From positions 1 to 6,804 of the forward strand of contig JAFPVN010000251.1 of the NCBI GenBank assembly GCA_017395275.1: a DNA stretch of 6,804 bases. The letters are read 5' to 3'. How positions within the stretch are numbered: the first letter of the stretch is position 1; each line of letters begins with the position of its first letter. Under the pieces are notes generated by a model. That model worked only from the letters and a program-made list of their open reading frames with translations, was not told where the DNA came from and searched no databases. This document shows, one piece after another, positions 1 through 5,372 of the stretch. This DNA comes from Candidatus Methanomethylophilaceae archaeon (lineage in GTDB: Archaea; Thermoplasmatota; Thermoplasmata; Methanomassiliicoccales; Methanomethylophilaceae). Made by a program: the position numbers and the translations under genes.

Positions 1-482
1 AGGTGTCCTGCGAGGGTGAAGGGCCCGGTGTTTCCTGCAATGACTGCGTACTTGTCTCCGTACTTCTCCTTCATGAGCTTGGTGGCCTCGATGATGACTG
101 CGGGGCGTCCTCCCTTGAGGAACTCCTCAGGGTCCATGAGGTTGGGCTCGTCGTACTCGCCCGACATGGGGTCGAAGTGGAAGGGGTGCTTCTTGAGCAT
201 GGGGGTCCTGTCCTCCTTTCCGGGGTCGACGACGCATCCGAGCCTCTCTGCCTCAGCGGTGAGACAGAACGAGGACCTGACTGCCTCGAATCCGAAGTAG
301 TTGGCCTGGGCTGCTCCAAGCTCGCACATCATCTTGGCGTTGGAGTGTGCCTCGGGCCAAGAGAATCCGGTGTACTTCATCTGTCCAATGGTCGCAGACT
401 GGGTGAAGACTGCAACCGGGGGTCTGTCGAGTTTCTCCTGCTTCATAGCAGCGAGAACTCTCTCTCTGGGAGTCATTGTCAT
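1..482 (-). CDS. mtaA/mtbA: Methylcobamide:coenzyme M methyltransferase (MtaA/MtbA family), N-terminal part, cut by window edge
   Basis: The first 160 codons are visible; the C-terminus and stop lie beyond base 1. The family is a zinc enzyme with a uroporphyrinogen decarboxylase fold that moves the methyl group from a methylated corrinoid protein to coenzyme M, in the cytoplasm, in methyl-dependent methanogenesis. The sequence shows the UroD-type opening RERVLAAMKQEKLDRPPV (residues 6-23), then VFTQSATIGQM (25-35), WPEAH (42-46) and GFEAVR (64-69) followed by LTAEAERLGC (74-83), a pattern I associate with MtaA/MtbA. The zinc ligands are in the missing part, so catalytic competence cannot be judged. 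The start is ATG 482-480 because a GGAG motif lies 9 bases upstream; an in-frame ATG at 476 is two codons later. Glycine codons are strongly biased to GGA (11 of 13), as in the corrinoid gene, which suggests high expression. I cannot separate the methanol (MtaA) from the methylamine (MtbA) type. Confidence 0.88.
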   Translation of the reverse strand, partial: MTMTPRERVLAAMKQEKLDRPPVAVFTQSATIGQMKYTGFSWPEAHSNAKMMCELGAAQANYFGFEAVRSSFCLTAEAERLGCVVDPGKEDRTPMLKKHPFHFDPMSGEYDEPNLMDPEEFLKGGRPAVIIEATKLMKEKYGDKYAVIAGNTGPFTLAGH

Positions 483-491
483 GATAAATCT

Positions 492-495
492 CTCC
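492..495 (-). promoter_or_regulatory. Shine-Dalgarno motif of the MtaA/MtbA gene
   Basis: On the minus strand GGAG sits 9 bases before ATG 482. It favours that ATG over the in-frame ATG at 476, which would be 15 bases away. Confidence 0.6.
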
Positions 496-516
496 GTAGA
501 ACGGGATGACTTCGGG

Positions 517-524
517 ATATATAA
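517..524 (-). promoter_or_regulatory. TATA box candidate for the MtaA/MtbA gene
   Basis: The minus strand reads TTATATAT here. Archaeal transcription usually starts about 25 bases downstream, near 492-497, which would leave a leader of about 10-15 bases. A second AT-rich candidate, AAATATTTAA at 546-555, would give a leader of about 40 bases that fully contains the GGAG motif. The sequence alone does not decide between the two. Confidence 0.5.
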
Positions 525-556
525 CTTAGACGCTGGATTCTAAAATTAAATATTTT

Positions 557-583
557 ATTCGGCGGACATGCGGTCCGCCGAAT
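557..583 (-). terminator. Perfect GC-rich hairpin ending the ASKHA ATPase transcript
   Basis: The inverted repeat ATTCGGCGGAC / GTCCGCCGAAT forms an 11-bp stem with a 5-base loop. It begins 7 bases after the stop of the upstream minus-strand gene and is followed on that strand by the AT-rich run AAAATATTTAATTTTAG. The position and A/T-rich tail fit a terminator that separates the ATPase gene from the MtaA/MtbA promoter. Confidence 0.7.
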
Positions 584-590
584 GAGGGTT

Positions 591-2801
591 TCACTGATTC
601 TCTGGCGGGTCCCCGATGACCCTCGAGACCACTTCCACGAAGTTGATCGTCCTGGCGATGGACTCCTCCTCCCAGTCCCCGACCCCTCCCTCGGTGGCCA
701 TGTAGGTCTTCACCTTGGACGATGCCTTGATGTTGGTGCATCTGAATTCGGCGATCTTCTTGGTCAGATAGTTCTCCAACCAGCGGCGCGTGGCCGAGAT
801 GGCGGTATCGAGATGGGTGTAGTACGACGAACCCATGAACGGTATGCTGGCCATGAACCTGTAGTCCGGCGTGGGCGTGATGGTCGCGGACAGCGATTCC
901 GACACCTTGCTCGTGATCGCGCCTATGGCGTTGCCCACGTCGTTGTGCTCGGGGAACACCACCGTGGCGTTGAGCCTGTCCGCGAGATCCTCCATCATGA
1001 ACTTGGACGGCGCTCCGACCCCCACGATGGGGATCTTGAACTTCGGCATGATCTCGATGGTGTCGTTGCGCACCTTCGAAACGAGCCTGCGCATAAGCAC
1101 CCTGGAACCGTGGTCGTACCAGTTCCTGAACCTGTCGTCGAACACCTTGCTCATCACAGCTTCCGCCACCTGGGTCTTTATCTCGTCGAACAGCGCGGTG
1201 GCCGCCTGCTTCTTGGTCATCCCGAGCTTGTTGCTCAGTGCGGTGATTCCCGCGTCCGCTCCCGCCTTGCTGCCGAGGGTGAACTTCTTCAGGAAGACCA
1301 TCACGTCGGTCGGGGTGAGCGAGGCGATCCTGAGCACCTCCTTCCTGACCATGGAATTCAGCTCCTCGTCGATGACCCAGAGTCCCTCCACCATGCCCAT
1401 GATGTCGAGCTTGCTCAGCGGACCCTTGCCCTCGATGTTGTCGAATATGCGGAGCTCCTTCTCGTTCAGGACGCTTCTGTCGATGCCCTCGAGCGCCTCG
1501 TAATACTCGAACGTGTCAGACCCGATGATCTTGCCGATCACCTCAGGATGCTCCTCCGCATATGTGCACAGCGGGATCACCCTGTCGGGTCCGAGGATGA
1601 ACCTCGGTCCGTCGAGCGTCACCTTGGAATCCCCTCCGAGCGCGACGGTGCTCATGTCCACCGCCTTCACGCGGGTCCTCCACTTTCCAACGGACGCTCC
1701 CTCGAACTGTATCTGCGGGAATCCGCCCTCCATGATCGCTATGTCGGTGGAGGTCCCTCCGATGTCCACCATCAGGCAGTCCTCGTAACCGGACAGCATC
1801 ATGCCTCCCATCGAACTGGCGGCGGGACCGGACAGGATGGTCTCGATCGGATAGATCCTGGCGTTGTCGATGGTCATGACCGAGCCGTCTCCCTTGTAGA
1901 CCATGATCGGCGCCTTCACGCCGACCTCCTTGAACGTCCTCTCCACATCGTCGAAGAACTTGCTGACGATGGAGATCAGCTTACCGTTGAGGACGGCGGT
2001 CTCCGCCCTCAGGTCGATACCCATGGCGGCGGACAGCTCGTGCCCCGCTATGACCGGCAGGCCGGTCAGCTGTATGGCCAGCTCCTTGACCTTCTTCTCC
2101 TGGGAGGAGTTGGCGATGGAGAACAGACCGGATATGGCGATTGCGTCCACGCCTTCGGAGACCTTCTTGATCGCCTCGGTTACCTCCGCCTTGGACATGG
2201 GCGCGAGGGGCTGGCCTTTGCTGTCGTACCCTCCCTTCACAAAGACCTGGTTCTTCTCTCCGAAATGGACGGGCTCCATCGGGTTCCATCCGATGAGGAT
2301 CAGTCCCACCTCTCCTCCGTGCCCCTCGAGGATAGAGTTGGTGGCGAGGGTGGTCGATATCCCCACCAGGGAGATGTCCTCGGGCTTGATGTCGCACGAC
2401 TCGAACACTGCCCTGACCGAGTTGCCGAGCCCTATAGAGAGGTCGTGATGGGTGGTGGGGGACTTCCTCTTCGCCACGACGGTGTTGTCATCCAGATCGA
2501 CGATGACCGCATCCGTGAACGTTCCTCCGGTGTCCACACCGAGGCCGTATCTCGCGTTGGTGACCTTCTCGAAGTCGTCGCTGTAGGTGTCCGGCTCGAC
2601 GAGTCCGACGCCTTCGACCAGTTTCCCGAGGTATCCGGAGACCTTCTCCCTCTTCTTGGTCTGGCTGTTGTATCTTGTCGTCTGATAGTACACGTAGTAG
2701 GAATTGCCCGACTTCTTGACGTCGAAGCACTTTCTGCCGCCTTCCTTCTCGGTACGGATCCAATCCTGTACCCATTGGTCATACTCTGACCGCTGCGTCA
2801 T
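591..2801 (-). CDS. Hydantoinase/oxoprolinase-like ASKHA ATPase with an extra N-terminal domain, linked to corrinoid methyl transfer
   Basis: The 736-residue protein has the hallmarks of the HyuA/oxoprolinase branch of the ASKHA (actin/sugar kinase/Hsp70) ATPases. Phosphate-1 loop GVDTGGTFTD is at residues 88-97, TTLATNSILEG at 150-160, SGPAAS at 324-329, phosphate-2 loop MVDIGGTSTD at 344-353, an adenosine-type loop VGVGAPSKF at 593-601, and PEHNDVGNAIGA at 617-628. About 80 residues precede this fold; they are basic and tyrosine-rich (YYVYYQTTRY 35-44, YLGK 57-60) and recall by eye the N-terminal region of some transposases. The five cysteines (25, 136, 342, 412, 688) are scattered, so no Fe-S cluster is evident, unlike RamA or RACo. 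The reading frame stays open to a TTG at 2834, but that stretch is the TATA box, so I place the start at ATG 2801. The gene lies between a corrinoid protein gene and MtaA/MtbA, which points to a role in corrinoid maturation or reactivation. That role is inference; no substrate can be read from the sequence. Codon use is mixed, unlike its GGA-rich neighbours, suggesting lower expression. Confidence 0.85.
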   Translation of the reverse strand: MTQRSEYDQWVQDWIRTEKEGGRKCFDVKKSGNSYYVYYQTTRYNSQTKKREKVSGYLGKLVEGVGLVEPDTYSDDFEKVTNARYGLGVDTGGTFTDAVIVDLDDNTVVAKRKSPTTHHDLSIGLGNSVRAVFESCDIKPEDISLVGISTTLATNSILEGHGGEVGLILIGWNPMEPVHFGEKNQVFVKGGYDSKGQPLAPMSKAEVTEAIKKVSEGVDAIAISGLFSIANSSQEKKVKELAIQLTGLPVIAGHELSAAMGIDLRAETAVLNGKLISIVSKFFDDVERTFKEVGVKAPIMVYKGDGSVMTIDNARIYPIETILSGPAASSMGGMMLSGYEDCLMVDIGGTSTDIAIMEGGFPQIQFEGASVGKWRTRVKAVDMSTVALGGDSKVTLDGPRFILGPDRVIPLCTYAEEHPEVIGKIIGSDTFEYYEALEGIDRSVLNEKELRIFDNIEGKGPLSKLDIMGMVEGLWVIDEELNSMVRKEVLRIASLTPTDVMVFLKKFTLGSKAGADAGITALSNKLGMTKKQAATALFDEIKTQVAEAVMSKVFDDRFRNWYDHGSRVLMRRLVSKVRNDTIEIMPKFKIPIVGVGAPSKFMMEDLADRLNATVVFPEHNDVGNAIGAITSKVSESLSATITPTPDYRFMASIPFMGSSYYTHLDTAISATRRWLENYLTKKIAEFRCTNIKASSKVKTYMATEGGVGDWEEESIARTINFVEVVSRVIGDPPENQ

Positions 2802-2806
2802 GAAAT

Positions 2807-2816
2807 GGTAATTACC
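2807..2816. promoter_or_regulatory. Perfect 10-bp palindrome GGTAATTACC, candidate operator
   Basis: The palindrome lies between the TATA box and the start codon of the ASKHA ATPase gene, starting 6 bases before the ATG. A protein bound there would block transcription initiation, so a repressor site is plausible. No second copy was seen in the window, so the evidence is symmetry and position only. Confidence 0.35.
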
Positions 2817-2823
2817 GTATAAC

Positions 2824-2831
2824 TTTAAAAA
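2824..2831 (-). promoter_or_regulatory. TATA box of the ASKHA ATPase gene; predicted leaderless transcript
   Basis: The minus strand reads TTTTTAAA, continuing GTTATA. The box centre is about 26 bases from ATG 2801, the usual archaeal TATA-to-start distance, and no Shine-Dalgarno motif precedes the ATG. Both facts point to a leaderless mRNA and rule against the upstream TTG at 2834 as the start. Confidence 0.55.
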
Positions 2832-2895
2832 CAATTCCCATGCAGTTATACCCTATACGACAATCGCAATATAGTCGTTTTCCGAACAGAGGTTG

Positions 2896-2917
2896 GGGGC
2901 CCGGAATCCCGGGCCCC
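2896..2917 (-). terminator. GC-only hairpin downstream of the corrinoid protein gene
   Basis: On the minus strand GGGGCCCGG - GATT - CCGGGCCCC forms a perfect 9-bp stem with a 4-base loop, about 50 bases after the corrinoid gene stop. It follows ATTATTTTA but has no T-run directly after it. It may end or protect the 3' end of the corrinoid transcript, or limit read-through into the ATPase gene. Confidence 0.5.
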
Positions 2918-2969
2918 GGTAAAATAATGACTAAATGGTTTGAACGGTGTCCTGCTGTATTCTACGGAA

Positions 2970-3608
2970 TCAGATTCCGAGGAATGCGGCTGCAACGTGG
3001 GAAGCCTCGACTGCGTCGTAGGACCATCCATCTGCACCGATCTGGTCTGCGAACTCTTTGGAGGTCGCTCCGCCACCGATCATGGTCTTGATGGTTCCCT
3101 TCATTCCGTTCTCCTTGAGCTCTGCCTCAACCTGCTTCATTCCAGCGAGGGTAGGGGTCATGAGGGTGGAGGTCGCGATGATCTGGGCCTTCTCGTTGAC
3201 TGCGGTGTCGATGATGGTCTTGATCGGGATGTCCTTTCCGAGGTCGATGACGGTGAGTCCGAGACCGGTCAGCATTGCCTTGACGATGTTCTTTCCGATG
3301 TCGTGAACATCTCCCTCGACGACTGCGATGACGACGGTTCCCTTGGAGGCTCCTCCCTCTCCCTGGAGCAGGGGAAGGCACAGGTTGAGTCCACCGTACA
3401 GGGTGTTAGCGGACAGAAGGACCTGGGGCAGGAAGTACTTCTTGGATGCGTAGAGGTCTCCGACGATCGCCATTGCCTTCGAGAGTCCCTCGAAGATGAT
3501 GGTCTTTGCGTCGATGCCTGCGTCGAGGCACTTCTGGGTTGCGTCCTTTGCTTCTTTAATCTTTCCCTTAACGACGATGTCGATAAGTGCGTCAAGTTCT
3601 GCGCTCAT
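2970..3608 (-). CDS. Methyltransferase corrinoid protein (MtbC/MtmC/MttC/MtaC family)
   Basis: This 212-residue protein has the usual length and two-domain layout of methanogen corrinoid proteins. A helical cap domain (about residues 1-88, with YFLPQVLLSANTLYGGL at 58-74) is followed by a B12-binding Rossmann domain. The base-off/His-on motif is EGDVHDIGKN (98-107), so H102 is the predicted lower cobalt ligand, with D100 and G105 completing DxHxxG. The SxL element is S147-T-L149 and the GGG turn is 178-180. It shuttles a methyl group from a substrate methyltransferase to the CoM methyltransferase. No substrate methyltransferase gene adjoins it here, so the substrate (methylamine, methanol, methylthiol or other) is open and I give no symbol. 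ATG 3608 has AGAGG 7 bases upstream. Eighteen of 24 glycine codons are GGA, and alanine is mostly GCA, consistent with a highly expressed catabolic gene. Confidence 0.92.
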   Translation of the reverse strand: MSAELDALIDIVVKGKIKEAKDATQKCLDAGIDAKTIIFEGLSKAMAIVGDLYASKKYFLPQVLLSANTLYGGLNLCLPLLQGEGGASKGTVVIAVVEGDVHDIGKNIVKAMLTGLGLTVIDLGKDIPIKTIIDTAVNEKAQIIATSTLMTPTLAGMKQVEAELKENGMKGTIKTMIGGGATSKEFADQIGADGWSYDAVEASHVAAAFLGI

Positions 3609-3615
3609 TGTAATT

Positions 3616-3620
3616 CCTCT
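3616..3620 (-). promoter_or_regulatory. Shine-Dalgarno motif AGAGG of the corrinoid gene
   Basis: AGAGG on the minus strand lies 7 bases before ATG 3608, the best-placed ribosome binding site in the window. Confidence 0.65.
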
Positions 3621-3622
3621 TT

Positions 3623-3636
3623 CATCCTTTCGGATG
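3623..3636 (-). other. Small 5'-leader hairpin with GAAA tetraloop
   Basis: The minus strand reads CATCC-GAAA-GGATG, a 5-bp stem closed by a GNRA-type loop. It sits 2 bases upstream of the AGAGG motif, and given the TATA position it would be almost at the 5' end of the corrinoid mRNA. It could stabilise the transcript or keep the ribosome site open. The function is inference. Confidence 0.45.
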
Positions 3637-3660
3637 TTGTTGACTCTATCACTCAGGAGA

Positions 3661-3668
3661 GATATAAA
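3661..3668 (-). promoter_or_regulatory. TATA box of the corrinoid protein gene
   Basis: The minus strand reads CCTTTATATCT around this box. The start of transcription is expected near 3638, giving a leader of about 30 bases that contains the GAAA hairpin and the ribosome binding site. Confidence 0.6.
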
Positions 3669-3680
3669 GGCACGGATGGA

Positions 3681-3695
3681 TGGATATGCTATCCA
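3681..3695. promoter_or_regulatory. Inverted repeat TGGATA-N3-TATCCA upstream of the corrinoid TATA box
   Basis: A perfect 6-bp dyad with a 3-base spacer is centred about 24 bases upstream of the centre of the TATA box. This spacing and symmetry suit a dimeric helix-turn-helix regulator, an activator by position. A second perfect palindrome, CCTATATAGG, lies just upstream at 3706-3715 and could be another site or an alternative TATA element. Confidence 0.35.
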
Positions 3696-3725
3696 GGTTT
3701 ACCTACCTATATAGGGCGCCAAATT

Positions 3726-3760
3726 AATATTTAAATATTTCTACGAAATCCGTTATCGGA
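3726..3760 (-). terminator. Weak hairpin plus A/T-rich tract after the metallophosphoesterase gene
   Basis: Two bases after the TGA, the minus strand has TCCG-ATAA-CGGA (3749-3760), then TTTCG and the palindromic AT-rich run AATATTTAAATATT (3726-3739). The stem is only 4 bp. The A/T-rich tract is the main reason to call it, and it shares the 10-mer AAATATTTAA with the run after the hairpin at 557-583. Confidence 0.3.
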
Positions 3761-3762
3761 CG

Positions 3763-4488
3763 TCAGATTCTGAGCTCTCCGACGTCCCCTAATTTCCCCA
3801 ACGGCAGGATGCCCATATCGGACACCCCGTAGAGCTCCGCCTCGGCCATATCCGCGTTCCTGCAGGCGTCCGACATGAAGTTCTCGCGGTATGCTGCGGA
3901 CATGTCCGTACCCGACGAAAGGAAGCTGAACGGGGGGATCACTATCACACCATCCCTGCGCGCGTATAGGAAGCACTGCACCTTCAGCCCGCCCGACAGG
4001 GCCCCCGGGATCCTCACAGACGGGTGCTCGTGACCGATGATCACGGGCCTCACGCCGGAATCCACGTGCCCGTGCTCCAGCCTGTAACCGCCGATGTCCA
4101 CGTAATCCACCGCCTCCAGCCCGTAATCAGCTATTATGTTCTGAAGATAGTTGTCATGGTTGCCCTTGACGGCTATGACGTCCGCGGCACCGAGTATCAG
4201 ATCGATTATGCCGCGCACCTCCTCCTTGCCCTCGTACTTGGCGCGCCTAAAGTCGTGCTTTATGTCCCCAAGGAGGACGATCGTCTCGGGTTCGTACTTG
4301 GATATTATGCGGTTGAGGGAATCCCTGATGGAATCGGTGTTCATGCGCGGTATGTATACGCCCTCGTCCTCCAGCGCCTTCTCGTATCCGAGATGCAGGT
4401 CGCCTATCACCAGCGTATGCTCCTTCTCCAGGATGAGGCACCTGTCGTTGGTCACCCTCACACCGGGTTCGATCTCCACCGAGTCCAC
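3763..4488 (-). CDS. Archaeal Mre11/SbcD-related metallophosphoesterase
   Basis: The 241-residue protein carries the full calcineurin-like metal-binding set: GDLHLGYE (D30, H32), LLGDIKHD (D75), GNHDN (N110, H111, D112), HGH (139-141) and GHEHP (H153, H155). The GDLHLGYE start and overall length match the archaeal SbcD/Mre11-related phosphoesterases, a family of unclear physiological substrate. A dinuclear-metal nuclease or phosphodiesterase acting on nucleic acid is expected. It has no membrane segment or signal peptide. An in-frame TGA ends the frame at 4497-4495, so translation must start at GTG 4488 or a later codon such as GTG 4479. The ATG at 4498 is in another frame. No Shine-Dalgarno motif precedes either GTG. 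The gene is divergent from the exonuclease-recJ pair, which suggests a shared nucleic-acid role. Confidence 0.88.
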   Translation of the reverse strand: MDSVEIEPGVRVTNDRCLILEKEHTLVIGDLHLGYEKALEDEGVYIPRMNTDSIRDSLNRIISKYEPETIVLLGDIKHDFRRAKYEGKEEVRGIIDLILGAADVIAVKGNHDNYLQNIIADYGLEAVDYVDIGGYRLEHGHVDSGVRPVIIGHEHPSVRIPGALSGGLKVQCFLYARRDGVIVIPPFSFLSSGTDMSAAYRENFMSDACRNADMAEAELYGVSDMGILPLGKLGDVGELRI

Positions 4489-4534
4489 GGAGGGTCATGT
4501 GAGGGGTGCGCCTTAATGGTTGCTCTCCTTCTCC

Positions 4535-4546
4535 TAAATATTATAT
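4535..4546. promoter_or_regulatory. Shared TATA region for the divergent phosphoesterase and exonuclease genes
   Basis: The run TAAATATTATAT is the only AT-rich element in the 82-base gap between the divergent genes. On the plus strand its centre is about 30 bases from ATG 4571, so the exonuclease mRNA would be leaderless or nearly so. On the minus strand it would give the phosphoesterase a leader of roughly 25-30 bases without a Shine-Dalgarno motif. Confidence 0.5.
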
Positions 4547-4570
4547 CCGTTCACCATCTAAGCACCGGCG

Positions 4571-5329
4571 ATGATAGAGAGCACGTTCCAGATTCTGCCC
4601 CGCGTCGGCGCCAAGAAGGAGAGGGCGCTGTGGGATTCCGGTATCAGGAAATGGAACGACTTCATCGATTCGGATGAGATCGGACCCGTCAAGCCGAAGG
4701 ACAAGGACAGGTTCGACTCCCTCCTCAACTACGCATACGACCTGCTGGACAGCGGCGACTGCCGCGGTCTCGGCAACATGCTCAAGACCGGGGAGCACTG
4801 GAGACTGTACGACCGCTTCAGGGACAGCGCGGCCTTCCTAGACATCGAGACCGACGGCCTGGAGAGGGATTCCACCGTCACCGTCGTGACCGTCGTCAAG
4901 GGCGGGGAGACGCAGACCCTGGTGAACGGGGAGAACCTTTCGTCGGAGACCCTCCGCGAGGCGCTGGAGGGCGCATCGATGTTCGTCACGTTCAACGGAT
5001 GCTGCTTCGACGTACCGGTGCTGCGCTGCAGCTTCCCCGACGTCGACCTCGACCACCCGCACTTCGACCTCAGGTTCGGATGCAGGAAGGTCGGGATGTG
5101 CGGAGGCCTGAAGCAGGTGGAGAAGGACATAGGGATCGTGAGATCCGAGAACATAGCCGAGGTGGATGGGTTCGAGGCTGTGAGGCTCTGGAAGAGATGG
5201 CAGAATTCCGGGGACAGGGAAGCGCGCGACAGGCTGGTGGAGTACAACATCGCCGATACGGAGAACCTTCAGACGCTCGCTGACCTCGCATACCGCAGGC
5301 TGGTGACCGACTACGCAGAGTTCCAATGA
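4571..5329 (+). CDS. YprB-like DEDDy 3'-5' exonuclease (RNase H-like fold)
   Basis: This 252-residue protein opens with a helix-hairpin-helix-like segment, LPRVGAKKERALWDSGI (9-25), then an RNase H-like exonuclease domain. Exo I is FLDIETDG (D91, E93), Exo II is FVTFNGCCFDVPVL with D147, and Exo III is YNIAD (Y225, D229), so the DEDDy tetrad is complete. The segment GMCGGLKQVEKDIGI (175-189) is the conserved insert of the YprB/RNase_H_2 family. A DNA or RNA exonuclease activity is expected; the physiological substrate in archaea is unknown to me. The start is well fixed, because an in-frame TAA lies at 4559-4561 and ATG 4571 is the first start after it. No Shine-Dalgarno motif is present and the TATA element is about 30 bases upstream, indicating a leaderless mRNA. 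It is followed by recJ and probably co-transcribed with it. Confidence 0.85.
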   Translation: MIESTFQILPRVGAKKERALWDSGIRKWNDFIDSDEIGPVKPKDKDRFDSLLNYAYDLLDSGDCRGLGNMLKTGEHWRLYDRFRDSAAFLDIETDGLERDSTVTVVTVVKGGETQTLVNGENLSSETLREALEGASMFVTFNGCCFDVPVLRCSFPDVDLDHPHFDLRFGCRKVGMCGGLKQVEKDIGIVRSENIAEVDGFEAVRLWKRWQNSGDREARDRLVEYNIADTENLQTLADLAYRRLVTDYAEFQ

Positions 5330-5372
5330 CCAACTGAAGAGGCTGGAGTCCGACCTGCGCAAGGCGGCGGGG

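Noticed and set aside
582..2789. 735-codon open frame on the plus strand, antisense to the ATPase gene
   Set aside because: The translation is rich in His, Arg, Asp, Gly and Leu without any recognisable motif. The minus strand carries clear ATPase motifs over the same span. Long antisense frames are expected in GC-rich coding DNA that avoids certain codons.
2802..2834. TTG at 2834 as the ATPase start, giving 11 more residues
   Set aside because: The added stretch overlaps the TATA-like TTTTTAAA and the palindrome, and no ribosome site precedes it. ATG 2801 lies at the usual archaeal distance from the TATA box.
2851..2872. Imperfect symmetry ctata...tatag upstream of the ATPase TATA box
   Set aside because: The arms are only 5 bp with a 12-base spacer in AT-rich DNA, easily expected by chance.
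2966..2978. GGAATC-A-GATTCC dyad across the corrinoid gene stop
   Set aside because: Six-bp arms with a 1-base spacer cannot form a normal RNA loop, and most of it is coding sequence or stop codon.
2840..3091. Short plus-strand open frame over the gap between the ATPase and corrinoid genes
   Set aside because: It runs through the GC hairpin and into the corrinoid gene, with Arg-rich composition and no ribosome site.
4247..4498. ATG 4498 frame opposite the divergent exonuclease
   Set aside because: It overlaps the phosphoesterase in another frame and encodes an Arg/Gly-rich sequence without motifs. The phosphoesterase frame has all metal ligands.
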